Numbered from the stretch's first letter, positions 1 through 7,371 are shown. The stretch is DNA of 10,397 nucleotides from Accumulibacter sp. (GCA_003538495.1 DPSD01000627.1:1-10397); one strand, 5' to 3'. A program made the numbers and translations. The notes: generated by a model from the sequence alone, not told the origin.

Positions 1-119
1 CAGCAGTCATGCGTCAGGGCTGACCGTTTCGGCGCTGCAACTTGCCGCGATCGGTGTCTTTCTCGAGTTGCTCTTCACGGGGAGGTGTGGCGACCCCGAT
101 CAGCGAATTGCCACGACGC

Positions 120-569
120 TCAGTGGCGCAGGCGTTGGTGGCCATCGTCGAGCAGTTCCTCGACGACCAGTGGTTGGAGGGTCTGTTCGCCGCTCCAGAG
201 GATCATCAGGACGATGATCTTGAATTTGGCAAGCGGCACCGGGTCGTCTTCGAGGAGCATCGCGCCCTCGATGACCAACTCGCGCAAGGTCGGCGCCAGC
301 AACCCGGCACTTTCGAGAAAAGCGATGAAACCCAGACAGTCCCGGCCGAGTTTGCGGTGCTCGGCAGCAAGGTAGACGCGTAGCGCCTGCGGACGCTCCG
401 GCAGGTTGACGGGTGGTGCGGCCTTCAGCCTGTCCAGCCGGCGCAGCGCCGCAGTGATGTTCTCGTCCTGAAATCCGACGGCGCTCAGGCGGCGCCTCAA
501 CGTCCTGGTCTTCGGCCGAGCGCTGAAACTGTGATAGTTTTCGAACAGGTAGACCAGGATCTCGATCAT
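120..569 (-). CDS. smg: Smg family protein (DUF494)
   Basis: A 149-residue protein of the Smg/DUF494 family (E. coli Smg is 157 residues). Its molecular role is not established; the family is named for its position next to dprA (smf). Seen here: an N-terminus starting MIEILVYLFENY, the family's usual opening, followed by an acidic/helical body and a C-terminal hydrophobic helix with an IVLMILWS core near residue 110. I chose the ATG at 569 over an adjacent upstream TTG (572) because it matches the family N-terminus. This ATG overlaps the dprA stop codon as TGATG, so translation is probably coupled to dprA. It is the last confirmed gene of the LysM-dprA-smg operon. The family assignment is firm; the function is unknown. 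Confidence 0.93.
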   Translation of the reverse strand: MIEILVYLFENYHSFSARPKTRTLRRRLSAVGFQDENITAALRRLDRLKAAPPVNLPERPQALRVYLAAEHRKLGRDCLGFIAFLESAGLLAPTLRELVIEGAMLLEDDPVPLAKFKIIVLMILWSGEQTLQPLVVEELLDDGHQRLRH

Positions 570-1681
570 CAAGAGAGGCTTTCAGGCGGGGTAATCCGTT
601 GATAGCGGCCACCTGGCAGAGCGGCGACCAGGCTGTCCAGTTCCAAGTGCAGGAGGGTCACCGAAAGGGTCTCAGCCGTCAAGCCGCTGCGGCTGACCAG
701 TTGGTCGAGGCTGCACGGGTCGAAACCCATGGCCAGCAGCAGTTCGCCCGCTGCCGAGGTGCTGTCGGCGGTGTCGCAGGGTCCGCTGGGCGTGGGGGCA
801 CCGGCGGGGTGGGTACCAATCTCGTCAACAACATCCTGCACCGTCTCGACCAGCTTCGCGCCTTCCCGGATCAGCTTGTGGCAGCCGCGTGATTGGGGCG
901 AATGGATTGATCCGGGAATGGCGAAAACCTCCCGGCCCTGTTCGGCAGCGAGGCGGGCGGTAATCAGCGAGCCGCTGTCAATGGTCGCTTCGACCACCAG
1001 AGTGCCGCGCGAGAAGCCCGAGATCAGGCGGTTGCGGCGCGGGAAATTAGCTGCCGTGGGGGGCGTGCCCATTGGAAACTCCGAAACAACGGCACCCCGG
1101 GCGGCTATCTCGAGTGCCAGTTGCTGATTGCCCGCCGGGTAGAGGCGGTCGATCCCGGTGCCGATGAACGCTACGGTGTTCCCGGATCGTGCCAACGCGC
1201 CGCGATGCGCCGCGGCGTCGATCCCCAGCGCCAGGCCGCTGGCGATCGTCAGCCCGGCGTCGGCAAAGGCGGCAGCGAAATGCTCGGCATTCCTGACTCC
1301 CTGCGGGGTTGGATTGCGACTGCCCACCATCGCCAATGCGGGGCGGTTGAGCAGGCCCAGGTGGCCACGGATGTAGAGCACTGCCGGTGGGTCGGGGATC
1401 TGCAGCAGGGCTTGCGGATATTCGACGTCCGCCAGGTTGAGCACGTGGTGGTCCGGCCTCTCGGACCAGGCGAGGGCTTGGTCGACGGCCGCGTGGTTGT
1501 CGGTGTCAAGCAGCAGGCGGGCCGCCTTGTCACCAACGACAGCGCCCAGAGCGCAGCGCCCGGCGGCGAAGATCGCTTCGGGAAGACCGAAGGTGGTCAG
1601 CAACTTGCGCTGCGTCTTGCCGCCAATACCGGGAATCAGCGTCAGTCGCAGCCACCAAGCCAGCGCCTCGGCCGCATCCAT
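569..1681 (-). CDS. dprA: DNA-processing protein DprA (Smf)
   Basis: Cytoplasmic single-strand DNA-binding protein that loads RecA onto incoming DNA during natural transformation (known of the family). The 370-residue product has a helix-hairpin-helix-like N-terminus (PGIGGKT, residues 17-23). The Rossmann-like DprA core follows: MVGSRNPT at 118-125, SGLALGID at 148-155, FPRRNRLIS at 213-221, GSLITA at 237-242 and the PGS turn near 256. A winged-helix C-terminal domain occupies about 310-365 after a Pro/Ser/Thr-rich linker (291-309). Length and motifs are normal, with no sign of damage. The ATG lies 2 bases after the stop of the upstream LysM gene, and no clear ribosome binding site is visible, which fits coupled translation. 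DprA is also kept by bacteria not known to be competent, so its presence alone does not prove natural transformation. Confidence 0.97.
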   Translation of the reverse strand: MDAAEALAWWLRLTLIPGIGGKTQRKLLTTFGLPEAIFAAGRCALGAVVGDKAARLLLDTDNHAAVDQALAWSERPDHHVLNLADVEYPQALLQIPDPPAVLYIRGHLGLLNRPALAMVGSRNPTPQGVRNAEHFAAAFADAGLTIASGLALGIDAAAHRGALARSGNTVAFIGTGIDRLYPAGNQQLALEIAARGAVVSEFPMGTPPTAANFPRRNRLISGFSRGTLVVEATIDSGSLITARLAAEQGREVFAIPGSIHSPQSRGCHKLIREGAKLVETVQDVVDEIGTHPAGAPTPSGPCDTADSTSAAGELLLAMGFDPCSLDQLVSRSGLTAETLSVTLLHLELDSLVAALPGGRYQRITPPESLS

Positions 1682-1683
1682 TA

Positions 1684-2700
1684 CTACGGCGTGCGGGCGA
1701 AGTCGTTGATGTCTACGGTGCCCTCGGACTGAACGACGAGTCCGTAGGAGATGCGGTCGAAGATTCGGAAAACGAACAGCAGGCCGATCCGCTGGGGCGG
1801 AATTGAGACCGTCGCCTTGCCATCCATCTCGTCCCGCCCGCTGACCACGCGATTGCGCTCCAGTGCCAGGACGTGGCCAATCTCGATTCCGTCCGTGCTC
1901 CCCCGATTGATCGACACGATCGACCCGCGGCCCGCTGCATCGACGCCACCATAGACCGAAATCACGCGGCCATTGACGCCGAAGTCCGGCCGGTGCGGTA
2001 CGTAGGCAATCAACGGTGGGCTGATCGCCGGCAGCAGGCGATCGCCGTAGCCGACCTCCTGGGTTACGGTAACCATCTCGAAGGTGGCTGGATTGCCGCG
2101 CTCGATTTGCCTCGCGGTACCTAGATAGAAGGCTTCGTAGCCGAGAATCTCGCCGCTTTCGGGGTCATGCAAGGGCTTGCCGTTGCGATAGATCTGCCAA
2201 TCCAGGCGCGCCGGATCGGCATCGGCGACGTAGGCCAGGTCGCCGTTGCCGAGGAACACCCGATCAACAGCCGTCGCGACAATGCGCGGCGCACGGTCAA
2301 GAGCGTGCGCTTCGACGATCAGCGGATCGGAAAGGAAGGGCCTGATGACGTTCGGCGGGATCGCCGGGATCGCCTGGTCGATCAACTCGGAGTGGACCTG
2401 CGGCTCCAGGCGTGCGTTCTGCAGGCGCAGCATCGGATTGCCCTGAGGGTCACGCTCGAGAACGATGACGTCACCCGGATAGATGCGGTGGGGGTTGCGA
2501 ATCTGTTCCCTGTTCATCCGCCAGATTTCAGGCCACCGCCAGGGTTCCTTGAGGAACCTTCCGGAAATCCCCCAGAGCGTATCGCCCGGCACCACGACAT
2601 GGCTGGCGGGTGCGCCATCGGCCAGCTGGAGTTCCTGGCCGGCGGCAGCGCACAGTGCGCTGGCCATGGCCAGAATGAAGGCGGATATAATGCGGATCAT
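1684..2700 (-). CDS. Secreted LysM-domain protein
   Basis: A 338-residue exported protein, probably acting at the periplasmic peptidoglycan. The N-terminus has a signal peptide (MIRIISAFILAMASALCAAA, residues 1-20). A single LysM domain covers about residues 34-82, with the typical VVVPGDTLWGIS opening, a tryptophan-rich middle (WRWPEIW) and the closing YPGDVIVL. The remaining 250 residues have no motif I can name; GSTDGIEIGHVLAL (267-280) resembles a beta-rich repeat found in such proteins. The frame stays open upstream to 2835, but I chose the ATG at 2700 because it gives a signal peptide and has a GAGG ribosome binding site 8 bases before it. A LysM gene directly upstream of dprA and divergent from def-fmt is a recurrent order in beta- and gammaproteobacteria, for example in Pseudomonas. 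LysM binding of peptidoglycan is known of the family; the role of this protein is unknown. Confidence 0.93.
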   Translation of the reverse strand: MIRIISAFILAMASALCAAAGQELQLADGAPASHVVVPGDTLWGISGRFLKEPWRWPEIWRMNREQIRNPHRIYPGDVIVLERDPQGNPMLRLQNARLEPQVHSELIDQAIPAIPPNVIRPFLSDPLIVEAHALDRAPRIVATAVDRVFLGNGDLAYVADADPARLDWQIYRNGKPLHDPESGEILGYEAFYLGTARQIERGNPATFEMVTVTQEVGYGDRLLPAISPPLIAYVPHRPDFGVNGRVISVYGGVDAAGRGSIVSINRGSTDGIEIGHVLALERNRVVSGRDEMDGKATVSIPPQRIGLLFVFRIFDRISYGLVVQSEGTVDINDFARTP

Positions 2701-2848
2701 CGTGTTATCCTCGTACGAGCAATCGTACATGGCGGGGTGGAACTTCGGGCGCTGGAGGGGTGTCGGATTTTTCTCCCTGGCCACGCCTCTGGCCGGAGTC
2801 GGGTCGCAGCGCACAAACGGCGTCGGAATACTCAAGACACTACATTAG

Positions 2849-2877
2849 ATTCTGCACGTAGTTATTTCTTCGATCAA
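2849..2877 (-). promoter_or_regulatory. Candidate sigma-70 promoter for the LysM-dprA-smg operon
   Basis: Reading the minus strand, TTGATC (2877-2872, 4 of 6 matches to TTGACA) is followed after exactly 17 bases by CAGAAT (2854-2849, 4 of 6 matches to TATAAT). It lies in the AT-rich gap divergent from def. Transcription would start near 2842 and leave a leader of about 140 bases before the ATG at 2700. The hexamers are imperfect, so this is a suggestion only. Confidence 0.3.
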
Positions 2878-2884
2878 GTTTTTT

Positions 2885-3388
2885 ATGTCTTTGCTACCAA
2901 TACTTCGCTTTCCGGATCCGCGCCTGAAGAAGGTCGCAACGCCCATCGAAACCATCGATGGCAGTGTTCGGCGCCTGGCGCGCGACATGGCCGAGACGAT
3001 GTACGAGGCGCCGGGTATCGGGCTCGCAGCGACACAGGTGGACGTTCATAGGCGGCTGATCGTCATCGACGCTTCGGAGACCCGCGATCAGCTGTTGACC
3101 TTGGTCAATCCCGAGATCGTCGAACTGGAGGGGCTGCAGGTCTGTGAGGAGGGCTGTCTGTCGGTGCCCGGGATTTACGATAAGGTCGGTCGTGCCGAGC
3201 GGGTGGTCGTGCGCTACCTGGACCTCGACGGAGCGCAGCGGAGCGTTGAGGCCGTCGGTTTGCTTGCGGTATGCCTGCAGCACGAGATCGACCATCTTGA
3301 AGGGCGGGTGTTTGTCGAGCATCTGTCGCAACTCAAGCAGGTGCGGATCAAGAACAAGCTCGCCAAGCAAGCCAGAATCACCGCGTGA
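2885..3388 (+). CDS. def: Peptide deformylase
   Basis: Metalloenzyme that removes the N-formyl group from nascent proteins at the ribosome exit. The 167-residue length is typical. All three family motifs are present: GIGLAATQ (44-51), EGCLS (89-93) and QHEIDHLEG (132-140). They supply the metal ligands Cys91, His133 and His137 and the catalytic Glu134. The start [14 protein letters not shown] matches the family N-terminus, so the ATG at 2885 is secure. However, no Shine-Dalgarno sequence is visible: the bases before the ATG are an AT-rich run ending in TTTTTT. The stop codon overlaps the fmt start as GTGA. Pairing with fmt, the enzyme that adds the formyl group, is classic and implies co-expression. 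Confidence 0.98.
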   Translation: MSLLPILRFPDPRLKKVATPIETIDGSVRRLARDMAETMYEAPGIGLAATQVDVHRRLIVIDASETRDQLLTLVNPEIVELEGLQVCEEGCLSVPGIYDKVGRAERVVVRYLDLDGAQRSVEAVGLLAVCLQHEIDHLEGRVFVEHLSQLKQVRIKNKLAKQARITA

Positions 3389-4311
3389 AGCTGATTTTCG
3401 CGGGCACTCCGGAGTTCGCCGCGCTTGCGCTGGAGGGGATCATTGCCGCCGGGCACCAGGTAGCGCTGGTGTTGACTCAGCCAGACCGCGCTGCTGGGCG
3501 GGGCATGGCGCTTCGCCAATCGCCGGTCAAGCTGCTGGCGGTGGGGGCCGGTATCGAAGTCCTGCAGCCGCCAACGCTGAAGGATGCTGCGGTGCAGGAG
3601 CGGATTCGCACTGTCGGCGCGGAGGCGATGGTGGTTGCCGCCTATGGCCTGATTCTGCCGCAGGCAGTGCTCGACATGCCGCGTTTCGGCTGCATCAATA
3701 TCCATGGCTCGCTGCTGCCACGCTGGCGTGGCGCCGCACCAGTACAGCGGGCGATTCTCGCTGGCGACTCGGAGACCGGCGTGTGCATCATGCAGATGGA
3801 CGCTGGACTCGACAGCGGGCCGGTGTTGCTTTCCGAGCGCCTGCCGATCGCCAGCGACGAGACGGCGGCTTCGCTGCACGACAAGCTGGCGCGAGTCGGC
3901 GCGCGGCTGATCGTAGACGTCCTGGCCCGCTTGCCGATGGTGGCGCAGCCGCAGCCGGAGGCCGGGGCGAGCTATGCGGCCAAGGTCGGCAAGGCTGAAG
4001 GGATCCTGGACTGGCGTTTGCCGGCGCCGCAGTTGGCGGCGAGAGTCCGCGCCTTCAATCCGTACCCCGGCGCTTCGTGTTCGCTTGACGGCAGGGTACT
4101 CAAGCTCTGGCGTGCCGAGGCTGTCGCAGGTGCTGGTTCGCCAGGAGAGGTTCTGGTGGCTGACCGCGACGGCGTGGTCATTGCTTGTGGGGAGGGGGCT
4201 CTGCGGGTGACCGAATTGCAGAGTGCCGGCGGCAAGCGATTGTCCGTCGCGCAGTTCCTGGTCGGGACGCGGGTTCGCTCGGGTAGCCGCTGCGCTGTTC
4301 CGGACTCTTGA
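3385..4311 (+). CDS. fmt: Methionyl-tRNA formyltransferase
   Basis: Cytoplasmic enzyme that transfers a formyl group from 10-formyltetrahydrofolate to the methionine on initiator tRNA. The 308-residue product opens with FAGTPEFA (5-12). It carries the catalytic signature [16 protein letters not shown] (104-119), with Asn105 and His107, and the partner Asp143 in MDAGLDSGP. The C-terminal tRNA-binding domain runs from about 205 to the end, including the AFNPYPG segment. The start is GTG at 3385, overlapping the def stop by 4 bases (GTGA), so translation is coupled to def. Length is close to the E. coli enzyme (315). The last dozen residues are Arg/Ser-rich and not conserved as far as I recall. 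The stop codon lies inside the -35 element of the htpX promoter. Confidence 0.98.
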   Translation: MKLIFAGTPEFAALALEGIIAAGHQVALVLTQPDRAAGRGMALRQSPVKLLAVGAGIEVLQPPTLKDAAVQERIRTVGAEAMVVAAYGLILPQAVLDMPRFGCINIHGSLLPRWRGAAPVQRAILAGDSETGVCIMQMDAGLDSGPVLLSERLPIASDETAASLHDKLARVGARLIVDVLARLPMVAQPQPEAGASYAAKVGKAEGILDWRLPAPQLAARVRAFNPYPGASCSLDGRVLKLWRAEAVAGAGSPGEVLVADRDGVVIACGEGALRVTELQSAGGKRLSVAQFLVGTRVRSGSRCAVPDS

Positions 4312-4334
4312 AATTTTCCTGCTGGCCACCATTT
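4307..4334 (+). promoter_or_regulatory. Sigma-32 (heat-shock) promoter of htpX
   Basis: CTTGAAA (4307-4313) is a perfect match to the E. coli RpoH -35 consensus. After a 13-base spacer comes CACCATTT (4327-4334), which matches 7 of 8 positions of CCCCATnT. Transcription would start near 4341, about 40 bases before the htpX ATG. The -35 element overlaps the fmt stop codon (TGA at 4309-4311). The downstream gene is a known heat-shock gene in other bacteria, which supports the call. Expression from this site is inferred. Confidence 0.75.
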
Positions 4335-4379
4335 CGGTGCACGTACGAGGATGACGTTCTTACTTCGGAGATCACAGAA

Positions 4380-5228
4380 ATGTTCGGTAACTGGCTGAAG
4401 ACTTCCATTCTGATGGCCGCCATCCTTGCGCTTTTCGGCGCCATTGGCGCGATGGTTGGCGGTACGAACGGCATGCTGCTGGCGCTCCTCTTTGGCGGCG
4501 CGATGAACGTCTTCGCCTACTGGTTCTCGGACAGGATGGTGCTCAAGATGTACAACGCGCGCCAGGTGGACGAAAGCTCGGCGCCGCAGTTCTACGGAAT
4601 GGTCAAGGAGCTCGCGCAGCGCGCCGGGCTCCCGATGCCCAAGGTGTATTTGATCGACGAAGCGCAACCGAACGCTTTTGCCACCGGTCGTAATCCGGAC
4701 AACGCGGCAGTCGCTGCGACCACCGGCATTCTGCAACTGTTGTCGGCGCGCGAAATCCGGGGAGTGATGGCGCATGAACTGGCGCACGTCCGTCACCGCG
4801 ACATCCTGATCTCGACCATCTCGGCGACCATGGCCGGGGCGATTTCCGCGCTGGCCAACTTTGCGATGTTTTTTGGTGGGCGGGACTCGGAAGGGCGACC
4901 GGGTAACCCGGTGGCCAGCATTCTGCTCGCCCTGCTGGCGCCGCTGGCGGCTTCGCTGATTCAGATGGCGATCTCTCGGGCGCGAGAGTTCGAGGCCGAT
5001 CGGGGAGGAGCGGAGATTTCCGGTGACCCCAGAGCGCTGGCGGATGCGCTTACAAAAATCGATGCCTACGCTCGCGGGATTCCGATGGCGCCGGCCGACG
5101 CACACCCCGAGACGGCGCAGATGATGATCATGAATCCGCTGTCGGGCGGCGGCCTGGCCGGCTTGTTCAGTACCCATCCGGCAACCGAGGAACGTGTGGC
5201 GCGTTTGCGGGCGATGCGCGGTGGCTGA
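4380..5228 (+). CDS. htpX: Zinc metalloprotease HtpX
   Basis: Inner-membrane M48 family protease that degrades misfolded membrane proteins, working alongside FtsH (known of the family). The 282-residue product has two N-terminal membrane segments (about 7-27 and 30-48). The catalytic HELAH (132-136) supplies the zinc ligands His132 and His136 and the base Glu133. A third ligand, probably Glu203, lies in REFEADRGG. Two further hydrophobic segments occur at about 145-165 and 178-198. NAFATGRNP (98-106) and [10 protein letters not shown] (263-272) are also family hallmarks. The frame is open upstream to 4308. I chose the ATG at 4380 because it gives the family's usual start (MFGNWLKT), has GGAG 9 bases upstream and lies behind the sigma-32 promoter. 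The gap to fmt is 68 bases, so it may be both read through from def-fmt and heat induced. Confidence 0.97.
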   Translation: MFGNWLKTSILMAAILALFGAIGAMVGGTNGMLLALLFGGAMNVFAYWFSDRMVLKMYNARQVDESSAPQFYGMVKELAQRAGLPMPKVYLIDEAQPNAFATGRNPDNAAVAATTGILQLLSAREIRGVMAHELAHVRHRDILISTISATMAGAISALANFAMFFGGRDSEGRPGNPVASILLALLAPLAASLIQMAISRAREFEADRGGAEISGDPRALADALTKIDAYARGIPMAPADAHPETAQMMIMNPLSGGGLAGLFSTHPATEERVARLRAMRGG

Positions 5229-5242
5229 ATTCAAGCTCGCCT

Positions 5243-5275
5243 GCGGCGGCGTTCCACGTGAAACATTACCGCCGC
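5243..5275. repeat. GC-rich inverted repeat enclosing parS
   Basis: GCGGCGG (5243-5249) and CCGCCGC (5269-5275) can pair as a 7-bp stem with a 19-base loop that contains the parS palindrome. It sits in the junction of two convergent genes, where a bidirectional terminator would be expected, but no T-run follows on either strand. A Rho-independent terminator is therefore doubtful. GC-rich triplet repeats like these can also arise by chance here. Confidence 0.3.
5250..5265. other. parS centromere-like site (ParB binding)
   Basis: The 16-mer CGTTCCACGTGAAACA matches the widely conserved parS consensus TGTTnCACGTGAAACA at 15 of 16 positions; only the first base differs. It is an imperfect palindrome around CACGTG. 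It lies wholly between the convergent htpX and nuclease genes, where coding constraint cannot explain it, and abuts the nuclease stop codon (5266-5268). ParB bound at parS nucleates the chromosome partition complex, usually near the replication origin. The match is seen; ParB binding is inferred. Confidence 0.85.
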
Positions 5276-6261
5276 CGTGCCGGCTCAGGGCCGGGACAGC
5301 CATCTTGTCGGCACGACGTCTGAAATACACGCTGCAGCTGATCGGCCAGCCGATAGCCCGCTTCGGCGACGCGGCGGCGCGCGATGTCCAGCGCGTTGGC
5401 GTGGAAGTCGGCGCTGATCGTCGGCACTGCAGCGTCTCCCGGAGGATACGCGGCGTCGCGGGCGAGCCGCCAGCTCTCGGCTAGCCATTGGTCCGGCGTT
5501 GCCGAAGGCGCCGGCGGCGGGTAAAGGATGGTCAGCGATCTGGCCGCGTTCTCCAGCCGGCTGCCGCGAAGCCACGGCGCACCCGGCAGGTCGTCCCAGT
5601 AGCGGTGCAGATTGGTCGACGGGTAACGCGGTTGCCAGGGGTTGAAAACGTTCAGTGCGTTGCCGCCGCCGTCGCCTTGTTCGTCGCTCCCGTAGCGACT
5701 GGCGGCGTGCAGTGGTTGGTGTGCGTCGCCGACCAGATGAATCAGCCACGGCAGCGCGTAGGCACGCTCGGCGATACTGGCGTTCGGGTTGGCCAGCGTC
5801 TGGGCGAGCGTCAGCAACTGCCGTTCGAGGAGCCCCGATGAGTTCGGCAGGCCGTGGTTTGCGTTCAGCGGTCGGTCGACCGGCCGGTCGAAGTAGTGCC
5901 AAGTCAGACGCCGCTCCATATCCGGAAAGCCGGGCAGGGTCGGCGTTGGCTCTTCCAGGCCGGCGGTATAGAAGCGTTTGTCCTTGCGGATGTCGTCGGG
6001 CCAGGTCGAGGCTTCAAGAAAGGCCGTGAGGTCCGGATCGGCGCCCTTGCCGCGGGCTTGCCAAACGGCGAAATCGGGGTGTTGGCGCAGGACACCAGCC
6101 ACCGCTTCGCGGCTCTCGTCGTCCAGTCTTTCCCAGGCGATCATCGCGGTGAGCCGGTGGCCGGCGGCGTTCCAGGCGAGAGCCGGTGGCGTGCACAGCA
6201 GCAGAGCCAAGAACAGCGGCAGCCAGAAGCGCTTCGCGCGGCGCGTCGGTTCAGCGGTCAA
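5266..6261 (-). CDS. Secreted S1/P1-type zinc nuclease
   Basis: Predicted exported single-strand nuclease/3'-nucleotidase using a trinuclear zinc centre. From the TTG at 6261 the product is 331 residues. A signal peptide (residues 1-29, ending PPALA) would be cleaved to expose Trp30 as the mature N-terminus, which the family needs as a zinc ligand. The other ligands are all visible: His35 (WNAAGH), Asp89 (STWPDD), His122 (WHYFD), His175, Asp179 and His185 ([12 protein letters not shown]), and His219 and Asp223 (NLHRYWDD). [11 protein letters not shown] (196-206) is also typical. The TTG start is chosen because AGGAAG lies 9 bases upstream and it gives a clean signal peptide; the frame is open further up but without such signals. 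It overlaps the upstream transporter gene by 11 bases. Two cysteines near the C-terminus (317, 322) could form a disulfide. The specific substrate is unknown. Confidence 0.9.
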   Translation of the reverse strand: MTAEPTRRAKRFWLPLFLALLLCTPPALAWNAAGHRLTAMIAWERLDDESREAVAGVLRQHPDFAVWQARGKGADPDLTAFLEASTWPDDIRKDKRFYTAGLEEPTPTLPGFPDMERRLTWHYFDRPVDRPLNANHGLPNSSGLLERQLLTLAQTLANPNASIAERAYALPWLIHLVGDAHQPLHAASRYGSDEQGDGGGNALNVFNPWQPRYPSTNLHRYWDDLPGAPWLRGSRLENAARSLTILYPPPAPSATPDQWLAESWRLARDAAYPPGDAAVPTISADFHANALDIARRRVAEAGYRLADQLQRVFQTSCRQDGCPGPEPARRR

Positions 6262-7150
6262 GGCCGATGTCTTCCTGTGACGCGGGATCTTCCAGCGGTT
6301 CGAGATGGGTAAACACCGTCGCGTGCGGCAGCTCGTGCCGTATATCGCGATCGAGTTCTTCGACCAACTGGTGTCCTCGCGCAACCGTCCACGCTCCCGG
6401 TACCAGCACGTGAAGCGAAACAAAGCTGCGCGCGCCGGCCTCTCGGGTGCGCAAGGCGTGGTAGTCGATTCCCAGGGCCCGATAGCGTTCGAGAACCGCG
6501 ACCAGTCTGGCGTGCTGCTCAGGCGGCACGCCGCCGTCCATCAGACCGCTGGTCGAACGTCGCAGCAGACCCCAGCCGGTCCAGACGATGTTCGCCGCGA
6601 CCAGCAGGGCCAGGGTCGGGTCCAGCCACAGCCAGCCGGTGAGTGCCACCGCGCCGACGCCGGCGATTACCCCGATCGATGTCCAGACATCGGTCAGCAA
6701 GTGCTGGCCGTCGGCCTCCAGGGTGATTGACCGGTAGCGGCTGCCGGCACGCAGCAGCACGCGACCGACGGCCAGGTTGATCAGTGCGGCGACGACCGAT
6801 ACCGCCAGGCCGACTCCTAGCTGTTCGAGCGGCTGCGGGTTGAGCAGGCGTTCAACGGCGGTCAGCGCGATGGCAGCCGCGGCTACCAGGATCAGCAGTC
6901 CCTCGAAGCCACTGGAGAAATACTCGGCCTTGCCGTGGCCGAAGGCGTGCCCTTCGTCCTCCGGTCGCTCGGCAATCGACAGCATGGCCAGTGCCATGCC
7001 GGCGCCGGCCAGGTTGACCAGCGATTCCAGCGCATCGGAGAGCAATCCCACCGATCCGGTGATCAGCCAGGCCGAGCCTTTCAGCCCGATCGTCGCCAAA
7101 GCCGCGCCGATCGAGAGCCAAGCGTATCGTTTGAGAGAGAACGAGGTCAT
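6251..7150 (-). CDS. Cation diffusion facilitator (metal/proton antiporter)
   Basis: A 299-residue inner-membrane transporter of the CDF family, which exports divalent metals such as Zn, Fe, Mn or Co in exchange for protons. Several hydrophobic helices span about residues 8-32, 36-58, 82-102, 113-133, 155-175 and 177-195. A C-terminal cytoplasmic metal-sensing domain follows (about 208-299, with His247, His260 and His282). Hallmarks include [12 protein letters not shown] (32-43), [15 protein letters not shown] (70-84) and the transport-site HLLTD in helix 5 (His150, Asp154). In helix 2, Asp39 is present, but the position four residues on is Ser43 rather than the Asp of FieF. I chose the ATG at 7150 because it gives the normal family length; the frame is open to 7351 and an ATG at 7186 is possible. 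Metal specificity cannot be read from the sequence. The gene is co-transcribed with the zinc nuclease downstream. Confidence 0.93.
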   Translation of the reverse strand: MTSFSLKRYAWLSIGAALATIGLKGSAWLITGSVGLLSDALESLVNLAGAGMALAMLSIAERPEDEGHAFGHGKAEYFSSGFEGLLILVAAAAIALTAVERLLNPQPLEQLGVGLAVSVVAALINLAVGRVLLRAGSRYRSITLEADGQHLLTDVWTSIGVIAGVGAVALTGWLWLDPTLALLVAANIVWTGWGLLRRSTSGLMDGGVPPEQHARLVAVLERYRALGIDYHALRTREAGARSFVSLHVLVPGAWTVARGHQLVEELDRDIRHELPHATVFTHLEPLEDPASQEDIGLDR

Positions 7151-7156
7151 GACCTC
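7143..7156. repeat. Perfect 14-bp palindrome over the transporter start codon
   Basis: GAGGTCATGACCTC reads identically on both strands and covers the ATG (7150-7148) and the GAGG just upstream of it. It could be an operator for a regulator or an RNA hairpin hiding the ribosome binding site. A 14-bp perfect palindrome is expected less than once per 10 kb by chance, so it may be coincidental. Confidence 0.4.
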
Positions 7157-7371
7157 ATTATCGCTGGCTGGCGACCATCTCGCCATCGTCGGGCATCGTG
7201 CTAAACTCGGCTCACCCCCAATCAGCAGTGATCGCCAGGCCTTTGTCTTCTTCGTCCTTCTCTCCTTCTCCCTTGGCGCGTGTGCGGCGCGTGCGCCGGC
7301 CGCCAACCGACGACCAACGTTCGCCTGCGCGCCAGGTGGCGGCCGCGCCATCGCTCCTCGCGCCCGATTCG

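Noticed and set aside
1..10. Start of topA on the minus strand
   Set aside because: An ATG at 10-8 followed by ACT GCT is present and topA often follows smg, but three codons without a ribosome binding site are too little to call a gene.
2701..2835. N-terminal extension of the LysM protein
   Set aside because: The 45 extra residues are hydrophilic and would bury the signal peptide; the ATG at 2700 has a ribosome binding site.
2167..3051. Plus-strand open frame of 294 codons across the LysM gene and into def
   Set aside because: It crosses a divergent promoter region and overlaps two supported genes in other frames; no domain is visible.
3214..4332. Long minus-strand open frame (372 codons) opposite fmt
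   Set aside because: It lies antisense to a clear fmt gene; the composition (Arg/Gln/His-rich, no domain) is that of a GC-rich shadow frame.
5229..5280. Rho-independent terminator between the convergent genes
   Set aside because: A 7-bp GC-rich inverted repeat exists but has a 19-base loop and no T-run on either side; it was kept only as a repeat.
3972..5330. Minus-strand open frame of 452 codons opposite htpX and the end of fmt
   Set aside because: It spans two confident genes and the parS gap on the other strand, with no recognisable domain; a shadow frame.
6407..6412. Second CACGTG followed by GAAGC, resembling half a parS site
   Set aside because: It has about six mismatches to the 16-base consensus and lies inside the transporter coding sequence. 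Another CACGTG at 1442-1447 in dprA is equally poor.
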